Source: Pseudacidovorax sp.
Lineage (GTDB): Bacteria > Pseudomonadota > Gammaproteobacteria > Burkholderiales > Burkholderiaceae_C
DNA length: 64,000 nucleotides
Direction: 5' to 3'
Assembly (NCBI RefSeq): GCF_017991995.1
Contig: NZ_JAGOPN010000001.1
Span: 310,001-374,000, forward strand
In this document: one piece after another, positions 40,832 through 50,876 of the stretch
Position numbering within the stretch: the stretch's first letter is position 1
Layout: each line of letters starts with the position of its first letter
Notes under the pieces: model-generated
Told to the model about the DNA's origin: nothing
Databases searched by the model: none
What the model saw: only the letters and a program-made list of their open reading frames with translations
Made by a program: the position numbers and the translations under genes

Positions 40832-41448
40832 AACCTCGCGTGGGCGTGTTCGGCGGTGCCTTCGATCCACCGCACAACACACATGTGGCGTTGGCGCGCG
40901 CGGCCCTCTCGCAGTTGCGTCTGCGCGAGCTGCGCGTGCTGCCCACCGGCCATGCCTGGCACAAGGCGCGTACGCTCAGCGACGCTGCCGATCGGGTGGC
41001 CATGGCACGGCTCGCTTTCGAGCCGCTGGGTGCCGTGATGGTCGATGCGCGGGAGACACTTCGCAGTGGTCCGACCTACACGCTCGATACCCTGCGAGAA
41101 TTGCGGCTCGAACAGCCCGAAGTCGAGTGGGTGCTGATGCTCGGCACCGACCAGGCGGCGGCACTGCCCACCTGGCATGGCTGGCAGCAGATCCTGCAGA
41201 TCGCCACGGTGGCGGTGGCCGAACGCATCGACGATGCGGGCCAGCCCATCGTCTTCGATCCGCGCAGCCTCCCTGGGCTGCCGGCCGAAGCCCGTTTCGA
41301 ATCCCTTCGCATTGCGCCGGAGGACACCAGTGCCACCCTGATCCGCCAGCGCGCCGCGCAGGGGCTGGACGTGGCGGCGCTGGTTCCTCCTGCCGTTGCA
41401 CGCTATATTGAACAACACCACCTCTACAGCCCGCCTGATGAGCACTGA
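40822..41448 (+). CDS. nadD: Nicotinate-nucleotide adenylyltransferase NadD
   Basis: A 208-residue nucleotidyltransferase for NAD synthesis: [14 protein letters not shown] and C-terminal SATLIR. The usual HxGH triad motif is spelled HNTH here, so the first H and last H are kept but G is replaced by T. Overlaps hemF by 10 bp and rsfS by 11 bp. Confidence 0.95.
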   Translation: MALKPRVGVFGGAFDPPHNTHVALARAALSQLRLRELRVLPTGHAWHKARTLSDAADRVAMARLAFEPLGAVMVDARETLRSGPTYTLDTLRELRLEQPEVEWVLMLGTDQAAALPTWHGWQQILQIATVAVAERIDDAGQPIVFDPRSLPGLPAEARFESLRIAPEDTSATLIRQRAAQGLDVAALVPPAVARYIEQHHLYSPPDEH

Positions 41449-42106
41449 CGCCTCCGCCAAGAAAGACATCCAGAAACTCCAGCGGGCCATCGTCGATGGC
41501 CTGGAGGACGTCAAGGCCCAGGACATCCAGGTCTTCAACACGGAGCACCTGTCCCCGCTGTTCGAGCGGGTGATCGTTGCCTCCGGCTCCTCCAACCGCC
41601 AGACCAAGGCACTCGCCGCCAGCGTGCGCGAGGCCGTCAAGGAGGCCGGCTTCAACAAGCCGCGCATCGAAGGCGAGGACAACGGCGAATGGATCATCGT
41701 GGACTGCGGCCCCGCCGTGGCCCACATCATGCAGCCCAACATCCGCACCTACTACCACCTCGAAGAGATCTGGGGCGACAAGCCGGTGCGCGTGAAGTTC
41801 GGTGCGCCCAAGCCTTCGGCCCGCGTCTCTTCCGACGAACCCGCGGCACCGGCCAAGAAGGCGCCGCGCAAGCGTGCCGGCGCCCCTGCCGAATCGGCCG
41901 CGCTCCCGGCCCGCAAACCTGCAGCCAAGAAGGCAGCCGCCAAGCCCGCTGCGCCCAAGGCGCCCGCACGCAAGGCCGCCGGCCGCGCGGCGGCCAAGCC
42001 CGCCCGCAAGCCCGCTGCGAAAAAGGCTGCGCCCAAGAAGGTCGTGGTCGGCACGCCGGCCCGCAAGGTGGCTGCCAAGAAGGCGCCGGCCCGCAAGAAG
42101 GCATGA
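41438..42106 (+). CDS. rsfS: Ribosome silencing factor RsfS with histone-like C-terminal tail
   Basis: A 222-residue protein. The first ~115 residues form a complete RsfS domain ([48 protein letters not shown]), which binds ribosomal protein L14 and blocks subunit joining under nutrient stress. The last ~95 residues are a Lys/Ala/Pro tail of repeated AKK, PAAKKA and ARKPA units, like histone H1 or AlgP. RsfS alone is normally 105-120 residues. Stop overlaps the rlmH start (ATGA). Confidence 0.95.
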   Translation: MSTDASAKKDIQKLQRAIVDGLEDVKAQDIQVFNTEHLSPLFERVIVASGSSNRQTKALAASVREAVKEAGFNKPRIEGEDNGEWIIVDCGPAVAHIMQPNIRTYYHLEEIWGDKPVRVKFGAPKPSARVSSDEPAAPAKKAPRKRAGAPAESAALPARKPAAKKAAAKPAAPKAPARKAAGRAAAKPARKPAAKKAAPKKVVVGTPARKVAAKKAPARKKA

Positions 42107-42570
42107 AGTTGCTGGTGGTCGCCGTCGGGCAGCGCATGCCCGACTGGGCGCAGACCGCCTGGGACGACTACGCCAAACGTTTCCCGCCGGAGCTCAAGCT
42201 CGAGCTCAAGGCCGTCAAGACCGAACCCCGCGGCTCCAAGTCGCTCGAGACGCTGTATGCGGCCGAGCGCGAGCGCATCGAGGCGGCCATTCCCCGCGGT
42301 ACCCGCGTCGTCGCCCTCGACGAGCGCGGCACCGCGCTGACCACCAAGGCGCTGGCCGCCCGCCTGTCCTACTGGCAGGGGGAGGGCGACGACGTGGCGC
42401 TGGTCATCGGCGGCCCCGACGGGCTGGAGCCGGCATTCAAGGCGGCCGCGCACGAGCGCATCCGCCTCTCCGACCTGACGCTGCCGCATGCCATGGCGCG
42501 CGTGCTGCTGGTCGAACAGCTCTACAGGGCGTGGTCGGTCAACGCCGGCCATCCTTACCACCGTGAATAA
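42103..42570 (+). CDS. rlmH: 23S rRNA pseudouridine-1915 N3-methyltransferase RlmH
   Basis: A 155-residue SPOUT methyltransferase modifying pseudouridine 1915 of 23S rRNA on assembled 70S ribosomes. The knot region [11 protein letters not shown] and the conserved C-terminal HPYHRE are present. Often next to rsfS; both act on the ribosome. Confidence 0.96.
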   Translation: MKLLVVAVGQRMPDWAQTAWDDYAKRFPPELKLELKAVKTEPRGSKSLETLYAAERERIEAAIPRGTRVVALDERGTALTTKALAARLSYWQGEGDDVALVIGGPDGLEPAFKAAAHERIRLSDLTLPHAMARVLLVEQLYRAWSVNAGHPYHRE

Positions 42571-43180
42571 ACCTCGCCCGGACTTCGTCTATCTGGCCTC
42601 GCAGAGCCCGCGCCGGGCCCAGTTGCTCGACCTGCTCCAAGTCCGTCACCAGCCGTTGCTGGCCGACGCCGACGAGGATGCCGAGGCGCTGGAGGTGACG
42701 CTGCCGCGCGAGGCTGCCGCCACCTATGTGCAGCGTGTGACCGGGCTCAAGCTCGACGCGGCCGTCGCCCGCCTGCGCCGGCGCGGATTGCCCGCAGCGC
42801 CGGTGCTGTGCGCGGACACCACCGTGGCGCTGGGCGGCCGCATCCTCGGCAAGCCGGCCGACGCGGCCGATGCGCACGCCATGCTGGCTGCGCTGTCAGG
42901 GCGCACGCACCGCGTGATGACGGCCGTGGCCGTGCAGGCGGGACGCCGCCGGTTGCAGGCGCTCAGCGTCTCGCGGGTGCGCTTTGCCGAACTCACCCGC
43001 AGGCAGATCGAGGCCTACGTGGCCACGGGCGAGCCCATGGGCAAAGCCGGCGCCTATGCCATCCAGGGACTGGGCAGCGCCCTGGTCGCGCACATCGCGG
43101 GCAGCCATTCGGGCATCATGGGCCTGCCGGTGTTCGAGACGGCGCAACTGCTGCGCCAGGCGGGCTGGCATATCCCCTGA
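42563..43180 (+). CDS. Maf-family nucleotide pyrophosphatase
   Basis: A 205-residue Maf protein: [10 protein letters not shown] at the start, then [15 protein letters not shown] and [16 protein letters not shown]. Maf enzymes hydrolyse dTTP/UTP or m7GTP to monophosphates, acting as house-cleaning or division-linked factors. The start is GTG (42563), overlapping the rlmH stop by 8 bp. Confidence 0.95.
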   Translation: MNKPRPDFVYLASQSPRRAQLLDLLQVRHQPLLADADEDAEALEVTLPREAAATYVQRVTGLKLDAAVARLRRRGLPAAPVLCADTTVALGGRILGKPADAADAHAMLAALSGRTHRVMTAVAVQAGRRRLQALSVSRVRFAELTRRQIEAYVATGEPMGKAGAYAIQGLGSALVAHIAGSHSGIMGLPVFETAQLLRQAGWHIP

Positions 43181-43192
43181 ACGGCCAAGTCC

Positions 43193-44740
43193 ATGCAAGA
43201 AATCCTCATCAACTGGGCTCCCCAGGAGACGCGTGTCGCGGTGGTCGAGCACGGCGCCGTGCAGGAACTGCACGTGGAGCGCACGCTGGAACGCGGCCTC
43301 GTCGGCAACGTCTACCTGGGCAAGGTGTCGCGCGTGCTGCCGGGCATGCAGTCGGCCTTCATCGACATCGGGCTGGAGCGCACGGCCTTCCTGCACGTCG
43401 CCGACCTGGTGGCGCCATTCACGCCTGGCTCGCGGGCCGCGCCGATGCCCGAGGCACGCGCGGCGGCCGGCGGGGAGGGGGGTCGCTCCCAGCAGCCCGT
43501 GGTGCCCATCGAGCGCCAGGTGTTCGAAGGCCAGTCGCTGCTGGTTCAGGTCATCAAGGACCCGATCGGCACCAAGGGAGCGCGGCTGTCCACGCAGATC
43601 AGCATTGCGGGGCGCATGCTCGTCTTCCTGCCGCAGGACAACCACATCGGCGTCTCGCAGAAGATCCCGCCCGAGCAGCGGGATACGCTGCGCCGCCGTG
43701 TGCAGACGCTGGCGGAGGCCGCCATCCAGGCGACTGCAGGGCAGGGCGCCCCGTCGCGCGATCACGGGGGCTACATCCTGCGCACGAACGGCGAGGACGC
43801 CAGCGACGCCGAACTGGCCGACGACATCGCCTACCTGCGCAAGACCTGGACCCGCATCCACGAGCGCGCCGGCAAGATGCCGCCGGTGTCGCTGCTGCAC
43901 CAGGACCTGAGCCTGCTGCAGCGCGTGCTGCGCGACCTGGTGGACGACCACACGACCACCATCCGCATCGATTCGCGCGAGCAGTTCGACAAGCTGCTGC
44001 GCTTCGGCCGCGAATTCATGCCCAAGGCGGCCGAGAAGCTGGCCCTGTACACGGGCGAGCGCCCGATCTTCGACCTGTTCAACATCGACGAGGACATCGT
44101 GCGCGCGCTCGGCCGGCGGGTGGACCTCAAGTCCGGCGGCTACCTGGTGATCGACCAGACCGAGGCGCTGACGACCATCGATGTCAACACCGGCGCCTTC
44201 GTCGGGGCGCGCAACTTCGACGACACGGTCTTCAAGACCAACCTGGAAGCGGCCCTGGCCATCGCAAGACAGCTGCGCTTGCGCAACATGGGCGGCATCG
44301 TGATCGTCGACTTCATCGACATGAGCCGCACCGACCACCGGGAACAGGTGCTGGCCGAACTGCGCAAGCAACTGGGCCGTGACCGGGTCAAGACGACGGC
44401 CAGCGGCTTCTCGCAGCTCGGCCTGGTGGAGATGACGCGCAAGCGCACGCGCGAATCGCTGGCGCACATGCTGTGCGAGCCGTGCGTGGCCTGCGGCGGC
44501 CAGGGCATCGTCAAGACCGCGCGCACGGTGGCGTACGAGGTGCTGCGCGAAATCCTGCGCGAGGCCCGTCAGTTCACGCCGCGCGAGTTCCGCATCGTGT
44601 CCTCGCCGGCGGTGATCGAGCTCTTCCTCGACGAGGAGAGCCAGCACCTGGCGGGGCTGTCGGACTTCATCGGCAAGCCGATCTCGCTGCAGGCCGAGTC
44701 GGCCATGGGGCAGGGGCAGTACGACATCGTGCTGCTGTGA
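43193..44740 (+). CDS. rng: Ribonuclease G
   Basis: A 515-residue RNase E/G. The S1 RNA-binding domain is at the N-terminus (GLVGNVYLGKVSRVLPGMQ). Catalytic region IDVNTGAFVG and VIVDFIDM supply the Mg2+ aspartates. A two-cysteine zinc link CEPCVAC is near 425. It matures 16S rRNA 5' ends. A Gly/Ala/Ser-rich loop (PGSRAAPMPEARAAAGG) inserted in the S1 region is longer than usual. Last gene of the chain from yebC. Confidence 0.96.
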   Translation: MQEILINWAPQETRVAVVEHGAVQELHVERTLERGLVGNVYLGKVSRVLPGMQSAFIDIGLERTAFLHVADLVAPFTPGSRAAPMPEARAAAGGEGGRSQQPVVPIERQVFEGQSLLVQVIKDPIGTKGARLSTQISIAGRMLVFLPQDNHIGVSQKIPPEQRDTLRRRVQTLAEAAIQATAGQGAPSRDHGGYILRTNGEDASDAELADDIAYLRKTWTRIHERAGKMPPVSLLHQDLSLLQRVLRDLVDDHTTTIRIDSREQFDKLLRFGREFMPKAAEKLALYTGERPIFDLFNIDEDIVRALGRRVDLKSGGYLVIDQTEALTTIDVNTGAFVGARNFDDTVFKTNLEAALAIARQLRLRNMGGIVIVDFIDMSRTDHREQVLAELRKQLGRDRVKTTASGFSQLGLVEMTRKRTRESLAHMLCEPCVACGGQGIVKTARTVAYEVLREILREARQFTPREFRIVSSPAVIELFLDEESQHLAGLSDFIGKPISLQAESAMGQGQYDIVLL

Positions 44741-44761
44741 CGCCGGCGGGTGCCCCGGCGT
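44740..44761. terminator. Hairpin between rng and the GAF-EAL gene
   Basis: Perfect 7-bp stem ACGCCGG/CCGGCGT with an 8-nt loop, placed between convergent genes. No T tract. Confidence 0.5.
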
Positions 44762-44774
44762 CGAGCGCACGACC

Positions 44775-46016
44775 CTAGTGGGTCGCGTTGAAGGCCAGGG
44801 CCTCCTTCAGGCCCAGCGGCCTGGCCAGGAAGTAGCCCTGCGCGCAGTCCACGTCGAGCCGCTGCAGCATCTCGAGTTCGTCGCCGGACTCCACGCCTTC
44901 GGCGATCACCAGGCTGTCGATCTCGTGCGCGAAGCTGGTCAGGCCCTTGGCCAGTGCACGGCGCTTGCCGTCCTCGTGGATGTTGCGGGTCAGGCTCATG
45001 TCGAGCTTGATGATGTCCGGCGCCAGATTGAGGATGTGCCGCATGCTGGCATAGCCGGCGCCGGCGTCGTCCACCGCCAGCCCCGCGCCCAGCGCCCGCA
45101 GCGGCGCCAAGGAGGCGGCGAGCGCCGCGTAGTCCTGCACGATGGCGTGCTCGGTGATCTCCAGCGTTACGCGGGAAGGAGCGCGGACCGCCGAGAGGAC
45201 CGGCTCCAGCCGGCCCGAAAGGATCAGGCTGGGCGAGCAGTTGACGCTGAGCGAGCAGGTCGCGGGAAAGGCGTCGAGGCTCTGCAAGGCCTTCTCGATG
45301 GCGCACAGCTCCAGCGGCAGGCCCACGCCGGCCTCGTCGGCGATGCGGAACCATTCGTCCGGTGGCCGCTGCGGCGCGACGTCGAAGCGCGAGAGGCATT
45401 CAAAGCTTCGCACCGCACGTTGCGTGATGCTGTAGACCGGCTGGAAGACGATGCGCGGGGCCCCCTTCGCCATGGCAGCGTGAACCTCGCGGGCGGCGCT
45501 CTCCCGGGCCCGCTGGCCGGCGGAGCGCTCGTCCATGCGCAGGCCGACCACTTCGGCAAAAGCGTGCATGAGCCGCATCTCGCGTTCCCCGAGCGCGGGA
45601 TTCGGCAGATAGCTGAAGCAGCACAGCGTGCCGTAGAGGCTGCCGTCCCTGAGCCGCACCGGAACGCTCAGGTGCGAGCCAATGGGCACCGCCGTGGTCT
45701 GCGGGATCTGGCGCGCAGCCTCCAGCTTGGAGGTGTCGGGAATGCATTCCGGCAGTTCGCCGCGCACGACCTTGAGGCAGTAGCCTTCGTTCATGGACAG
45801 GCGCTGCAAGGGGCGCAGCGGCCCGCCCGGCGCGCAGTCCACGTACTCGAAGACGCGCTCACTCGTCTCGAAGTGCGAGATGAACGCCACGTCCATGCCC
45901 AGGTGTCGACGCACCGCCGTCAGAACGCCCTGGATCCCCTCTGCACCTTCGTCCTGTTCGCTTGCCCCGCCGAGGGCCGTCGAGTCACCGGCAGGTGCTG
46001 CTGCTGGGAGCTGCAT
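44775..46016 (-). CDS. GAF-EAL cyclic-di-GMP phosphodiesterase-like protein
   Basis: A 413-residue cytoplasmic protein: GAF domain (about 25-165), then an EAL domain (about 180-413). The EAL signature itself reads ECL (FECLSRF), but NCSP, EITEH, DDAGAGYAS, IIKLDMSL and EGVESGDEL are intact, as expected for an active c-di-GMP phosphodiesterase. No GGDEF domain is present. The ATG at 46016 is preferred over a TTG at 46022. The 294 bp between this gene and msbA contains nothing obvious. Confidence 0.9.
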   Translation of the reverse strand: MQLPAAAPAGDSTALGGASEQDEGAEGIQGVLTAVRRHLGMDVAFISHFETSERVFEYVDCAPGGPLRPLQRLSMNEGYCLKVVRGELPECIPDTSKLEAARQIPQTTAVPIGSHLSVPVRLRDGSLYGTLCCFSYLPNPALGEREMRLMHAFAEVVGLRMDERSAGQRARESAAREVHAAMAKGAPRIVFQPVYSITQRAVRSFECLSRFDVAPQRPPDEWFRIADEAGVGLPLELCAIEKALQSLDAFPATCSLSVNCSPSLILSGRLEPVLSAVRAPSRVTLEITEHAIVQDYAALAASLAPLRALGAGLAVDDAGAGYASMRHILNLAPDIIKLDMSLTRNIHEDGKRRALAKGLTSFAHEIDSLVIAEGVESGDELEMLQRLDVDCAQGYFLARPLGLKEALAFNATH

Positions 46017-46310
46017 TGCCAATCCTTCGTCTCTCTTCGTTCGCCCGTGCTGAGCGGCTGTTGCTGATATCTCAGATTAACATTCTGTTAAGTTTCGGGC
46101 ACTTCGTAGATCACCTGAGCGTTCGCGCTCAACCGTTTGGCGGAGCTGTAGGACAACTCCGCAGTACATGCGGCAGTGGCGCAACGGCCGGAAGCGGCCT
46201 GCAGCCGGCTCAGTTCTTCAGCCTGCGCGTGAATCCGGCGCGCGTCAGCGGCTTGAGCAAAAGGCGATCAGGCCAGGCACGGACCCAGGAAGGGGTGGCC
46301 CCTGGATCCC

Positions 46311-48077
46311 TCATGCATCGGCCGGCGCTACCCGTGGTGCCTGCAAACGGGCGTAGAGACCGTCCCGGGACATCAACTCCGCATGGCTGCCTTGCTCGAC
46401 GATGCAGCCCCGATCCATCACCACGATGCGATCGGCGTGTTGAATGGTCGACAGCCGGTGCGCGACGATCAGGGTCGTGCGCCCCTGCATCAGGCGTTGC
46501 AGGGCATCCTGCACCAGTCGCTCCGACTCCGTGTCCAGCGCGGACGTGGCTTCGTCCAGCAGCAGCACCGGTGCGTCGCGATAGAGCGCGCGCGCGATGG
46601 CCAGGCGCTGGCGCTGGCCACCGGAGAGCTCGGTCGCGTTGTGGCCCAGCACGGTGTCGATGCCCTGGGGCAGGCGCTCCACATGGGGCGCGAGGTTGGC
46701 GGCCTCCACGCACCGCAGCACGCGCGCCCGGTCGATCTGCGCGGCGCCCAGTGCGACGTTGGCCGCGAGCGTGTCGTTGAGCATGACCACGTCCTGGCTC
46801 ACCAGGGCGAACTGCCGGCGAAGGCTCTCCAGCGTCCAGTCGGCCACGTCGTGGCCGTCCAGCATCACCTGCCCGGCAGTGGGCCGCACGAAGCGGGGCA
46901 GCAGGTTGACCAGCGTCGTCTTGCCGGAGCCGGAAGGGCCCACCAGCGCCACGATCTCGCCGGGGGCGATGCGCAGATCGATGTCCTCCAGCGCCATGCC
47001 CGCGTCCTCGCGGTAGCGCACCTGCACGCCGCGCAGTTCCACGCGGCCCTCGGCGCGGGCCATTTCGAAGCGGCCTTCGGCCTCGATCTGCGTGCCGTCC
47101 ATCAGGCCCAATCCCCGTTCGAGCGCCGCGAGCCCGCGGGTGATGGGATTGGCCATGTCGGCCAGGCGCCGTATGGGCGCGATCAGCATCAGCATGGCCG
47201 TGATGTACGCCACGAAGCTGCCGACCGTCAGGCCGCGGTCGCCGCTTTGCCAGAGGGCGATCATCACCACGACCGACAGGGCCACCGCCGCGAAGAGTTG
47301 CGTCAGCGGCGTCATCGCAGCCGAGGCGATGGTGGACTTGACCGCCAGCCGGTTCAGGCTGTGGCTGAGCCGGTCGAAGCGCGCCGACTGGCCGGCCTGC
47401 GCACCGTGCAGCCGAACCATGCGGTGGGCGAGCACGTTCTCTTCCACCACATAGGCCAGTTCGTCGGTGGCCTGCTGGCCCATCAGCGTCAGGCTGTACA
47501 GGCGGCGCGACAGCGCCTTCATGATCCAGGAGACCCCGGGCACCAGCACGGCGACGACCAGGGTGAGCTTCCAGTTCAGGTAGAGCAGGTAGAACAGCAG
47601 CGCCACCACGGTGAAGCCGTCGCGCGAGATGCTGAGCAACGCCTGCACGAGCAGCATGGCACCGGTCTGCACCTCGTAGACGATGGTGTTGGACAGCGTG
47701 CTCGCCGACTGGCGCGAGAACAGCCCCAGGTCCGCCGCCAGCATGCGCTCGAACAGCACGCTGCGCATGCGCTGCATGCCTTCGTTGGCGATACGCGCCA
47801 GCGCGTATTGCGACACGAACTGCGCCACGCCGCGCACCGCGAAGAGCAGGATGATGGCCGTGGGCACCATCCACAGCGCGAGCTGGCCACGCGCGAAGCC
47901 CCGGTCCAGCAGGGGCTTGAGCAGGGCGGGCATCAGGGGTTCGGTGACGGCGGCCACGACGGACATCACCAGGGCCAGCACCCACCAGCGACGCGAACCG
48001 CCGAACCACGTCATGAGCCGGGCGAGCCGGCGAGTCAAGGGCGCTCGCGCAGGCGCGTCGGCAGGGGAGGTCGACAT
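46311..48077 (-). CDS. msbA: Lipid A export ABC transporter MsbA
   Basis: A 588-residue half-transporter: six transmembrane helices (about 30-320), then an ABC ATPase with Walker A GPSGSGKT near 381, signature LSGGQRQR, and LLLDEATSALD. It flips lipid A-core across the inner membrane. Divergent from tolB, with 174 bp between starts. Confidence 0.93.
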   Translation of the reverse strand: MSTSPADAPARAPLTRRLARLMTWFGGSRRWWVLALVMSVVAAVTEPLMPALLKPLLDRGFARGQLALWMVPTAIILLFAVRGVAQFVSQYALARIANEGMQRMRSVLFERMLAADLGLFSRQSASTLSNTIVYEVQTGAMLLVQALLSISRDGFTVVALLFYLLYLNWKLTLVVAVLVPGVSWIMKALSRRLYSLTLMGQQATDELAYVVEENVLAHRMVRLHGAQAGQSARFDRLSHSLNRLAVKSTIASAAMTPLTQLFAAVALSVVVMIALWQSGDRGLTVGSFVAYITAMLMLIAPIRRLADMANPITRGLAALERGLGLMDGTQIEAEGRFEMARAEGRVELRGVQVRYREDAGMALEDIDLRIAPGEIVALVGPSGSGKTTLVNLLPRFVRPTAGQVMLDGHDVADWTLESLRRQFALVSQDVVMLNDTLAANVALGAAQIDRARVLRCVEAANLAPHVERLPQGIDTVLGHNATELSGGQRQRLAIARALYRDAPVLLLDEATSALDTESERLVQDALQRLMQGRTTLIVAHRLSTIQHADRIVVMDRGCIVEQGSHAELMSRDGLYARLQAPRVAPADA

Positions 48078-48251
48078 GGCGGCGGATTCTACGGGTGCCG
48101 CCTGGCGCGCCTCTGGCGGCTGTAGGACAGCGGCGAAATCGGAACGCAAGCCCGGGTTTGCGCGTAGAGGCAAGGTGTAACATCGCCGGCTCCGCGCCTG
48201 GAAGAGCGACCCGGATCTGAAACTTTCCAGGCGTAAATTTCTCCGAGCTGC

Positions 48252-49565
48252 ATGAATACTTCGTCGCCGTCGCAGTCTTCCTCCGTGTTCCCGACCCTGG
48301 CCCGCCGTACGCTGATCACCGCGTTTGCCGCGGCCCCGGTCCTTCCCGCCCTGGCCCAGTTCCGCGTCGAAGTCTCCGGTGTGGGACTCACCCAGTTGCC
48401 CATCGCACTGGTGCCCTTCCGCGGCGAAGAGGCCTCTCCCCAGAAGATTTCCGCCATCGTCCAGGCCGATCTCGAGCGTAGCGGGCAATTCCGCGGCGTC
48501 GATGCATCCGGCCAATCCCTCGACGAGAACAGCCGTCCCGACCTGGCCCTGTGGCGCCAGCGCACGGCCGACTCGCTCGTGGCGGGCAGCGTCACCCGGC
48601 TGGCCGATGGCCGCTGGGATGTGCGCTTCCGTCTGTGGGACGTGGTGCGCGGCCAGGACCTGGGTGGCCAGAGCTACACCGTGCCCGAGGCCGACCTCCG
48701 CCTTGCCTCCCACCGGATCGCCGACTACGTCTACGAGAAGCTGACGGGCGACAAGGGCGTGTTCTCGACCCGCATCGCCTATGTCACGCGGGCCTCGGGC
48801 CGCTACACGCTGTGGGTGGCCGACGCAGACGGTGAGAACGCGCAGGCAGCACTCGCCAGCCCCGAGCCGATCATCTCCCCCGTGTGGTCGCCCAGCGGCG
48901 GCGAGCTGGCCTACGTGTCCTTCGAGTCGCGCAAGCCCGTGGTCTACGTGCACACCGTCGCCACCGGCCAGCGCCGCCTGGTCGCCAACTTCCGCGGCTC
49001 CAACAGCGCGCCGGCCTGGTCGCCCGACGGCCGCAGCCTGGCCGTGACGCTCAGCCGCGATGGCGGCTCGCAGCTCTACACCATTCCGGCCGCCGGGGGC
49101 GAACCCCGCCGGCTCACGCAGAGCAGCAGCATCGACACCGAGCCGACCTACACCGCCGACGGCAGTTCCATCTACTTCGTGAGCGACCGCGGCGGCGCAC
49201 CGCAGATCTACAAGATGCCCGCCAGCGGCGGCGCACCGGTGCGGGTGACCTTCTCGGGGTCCTACAACATTTCTCCGGCCATCAGCCCCGACGGGCGGTG
49301 GTTGGCCTACATCTCGCGCGTCGGCGGAGCCTTCAAGCTCCACGTGATGGAACTCGCCACTGGCAGTGCCACGGCCATCACCGACACCGCGGCAGACGAA
49401 AGCCCCAGCTTCGCTCCCAACGGCAAGCTGATCGTCTATTCCACCCAGATTCAGGGAAGAGAAGCGCTGATGACCACGACCCTTGACGGAAAGATCAAGG
49501 CGCGACTGGCGGGGAAGGCGGGGGACATCCGGGAACCGGATTGGGGTCCCTTCCAGAAGCAATGA
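48252..49565 (+). CDS. tolB: Tol-Pal system protein TolB
   Basis: A 437-residue periplasmic protein: an RR-containing signal peptide ending near residue 36 (LPALAQ), an N-terminal alpha/beta domain, and a beta-propeller of repeats such as SPDGRSLAVTL and SPDGRWLAYIS. It links Pal with TolA in outer-membrane constriction during division. First of tolB-pal-cpoB; tolQRA is not in the window. Confidence 0.96.
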   Translation: MNTSSPSQSSSVFPTLARRTLITAFAAAPVLPALAQFRVEVSGVGLTQLPIALVPFRGEEASPQKISAIVQADLERSGQFRGVDASGQSLDENSRPDLALWRQRTADSLVAGSVTRLADGRWDVRFRLWDVVRGQDLGGQSYTVPEADLRLASHRIADYVYEKLTGDKGVFSTRIAYVTRASGRYTLWVADADGENAQAALASPEPIISPVWSPSGGELAYVSFESRKPVVYVHTVATGQRRLVANFRGSNSAPAWSPDGRSLAVTLSRDGGSQLYTIPAAGGEPRRLTQSSSIDTEPTYTADGSSIYFVSDRGGAPQIYKMPASGGAPVRVTFSGSYNISPAISPDGRWLAYISRVGGAFKLHVMELATGSATAITDTAADESPSFAPNGKLIVYSTQIQGREALMTTTLDGKIKARLAGKAGDIREPDWGPFQKQ

Positions 49566-49593
49566 TTTTTTGTCCGCACTGAGGAGTGTTCGT

Positions 49594-50112
49594 ATGTTGA
49601 AGAAATCGATTTTTGCCCTTGCCTTCGTCGCCCTGGTGGCGGGTTGCTCGTCGGGTACCAAGCTGAATGAAACGCCGGTCAGCACCGCTGGCGGAACCGG
49701 CGGTGGCGCAGGTTCCGGCGCGGCCAGCGGCGTGGCGCCTGTCACCATCGACCCGAACGCGCAGACGCGCCAGGGTCCGGTGGGCGTGGCCCGGGTCATC
49801 TACTTCGACTTCGACAGCTACACGATCAAGCCTGAGTTCCAGCAACTCATCGATGGTCATGCGCGCTTCCTGAAGGCCAATCCCTCGCGCCGCATCTCCA
49901 TCGAAGGTCACACCGATGACCTGGGTGGAAGCGAGTACAACCTGGCCCTGGGTCAGAAGCGTTCCGAGGCTGTGCGCCGTGCGCTCACGCTGCTGGGCGT
50001 GAACGACAGCCAGATCGAGGCCGTCAGCTTCGGCAAGGAAAAGCCTGCGGTCCAAGGCACGAGCGAAGACGCCCGCGCCCAGAACCGTCGCGCTGAAATC
50101 GTGTACCGCTGA
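49594..50112 (+). CDS. pal: Peptidoglycan-associated lipoprotein Pal
   Basis: A 172-residue lipoprotein (VAGC, C18) with a C-terminal OmpA-like domain: VIYFDFDSYTIKPEFQ and SIEGHTDDLGGSEYN. It anchors the outer membrane to peptidoglycan. Stop shares an A with the cpoB start (TGATG). Confidence 0.97.
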   Translation: MLKKSIFALAFVALVAGCSSGTKLNETPVSTAGGTGGGAGSGAASGVAPVTIDPNAQTRQGPVGVARVIYFDFDSYTIKPEFQQLIDGHARFLKANPSRRISIEGHTDDLGGSEYNLALGQKRSEAVRRALTLLGVNDSQIEAVSFGKEKPAVQGTSEDARAQNRRAEIVYR

Positions 50113-50876
50113 TGCAGCGACTGCAGCACCTCGTGCGTCCGGCGGCCCTTGCGGCCGCTTTTCTGTGCGTGTCTGCGGCGTCCCACGCGGCGCTGTTCGA
50201 GGATGACGAGGCGCGCCGCGCCATCCTCGACCTGCGCCAGCGTGTCGAAACCGTGCGCCAGCAGTCCGAGAACACCACGCAGCGCCTGGCCGACGAGAAC
50301 GGCCAGCTGCGTCGCAGCCTCGTCGACCTGCAGCAGCAGATCGACAACCTGCGCGGCGACCTGGCGCGCATGACGGGCCAGAACGAGCAGCTCACTCGCA
50401 CGCTGACCGAGTTGCAACAGCGCCAGACCACCATCGACGACCGCCTGAAGCAGAACGAGCCGCAGCAGGTGTCGGTCGACGGCAAGGAGTTCATGGCCGA
50501 TCCGCGCGAGAAGGCCGACTTCGAAGCCGCGCTGGGCGTCTTCCGCTCCGGCCAGTTCCCGCAGGCCCAGTCGGCCTTCGCGGACTTCGTCAAGCGCTAC
50601 CCGCGCAGCGGCTACAACCCGTCCGCGCTGTTCTGGCTGGGCAACGCACAGTACGCCACGCGCAACTACACCGAGGCCGTCGCCAACTTCCGCTCCATGC
50701 TCTCGCTGGCGCCGGACCATGCCAAGGCCCCCGAGGCCGTGCTGTCCATCGCCAACTGCCAGATCGAACTGAAGGACACGCGCGCTGCCCGCCGCACGCT
50801 GGAAGACCTGGTCAAGGCCTATCCGCAGTCCGAGGCGGCCACGGCGGCACGCGAACGCCTGTCGCGCCTGCGTTGA
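50112..50876 (+). CDS. cpoB: Cell division coordinator CpoB (YbgF)
   Basis: A 254-residue periplasmic protein with a signal peptide ending ASHA, a coiled coil (about 40-115), and C-terminal tetratricopeptide repeats (FRSGQFPQAQSAFADFVKRYP). It coordinates PBP1b and Tol during division. Typical last gene of tol-pal. Confidence 0.94.
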   Translation: MQRLQHLVRPAALAAAFLCVSAASHAALFEDDEARRAILDLRQRVETVRQQSENTTQRLADENGQLRRSLVDLQQQIDNLRGDLARMTGQNEQLTRTLTELQQRQTTIDDRLKQNEPQQVSVDGKEFMADPREKADFEAALGVFRSGQFPQAQSAFADFVKRYPRSGYNPSALFWLGNAQYATRNYTEAVANFRSMLSLAPDHAKAPEAVLSIANCQIELKDTRAARRTLEDLVKAYPQSEAATAARERLSRLR

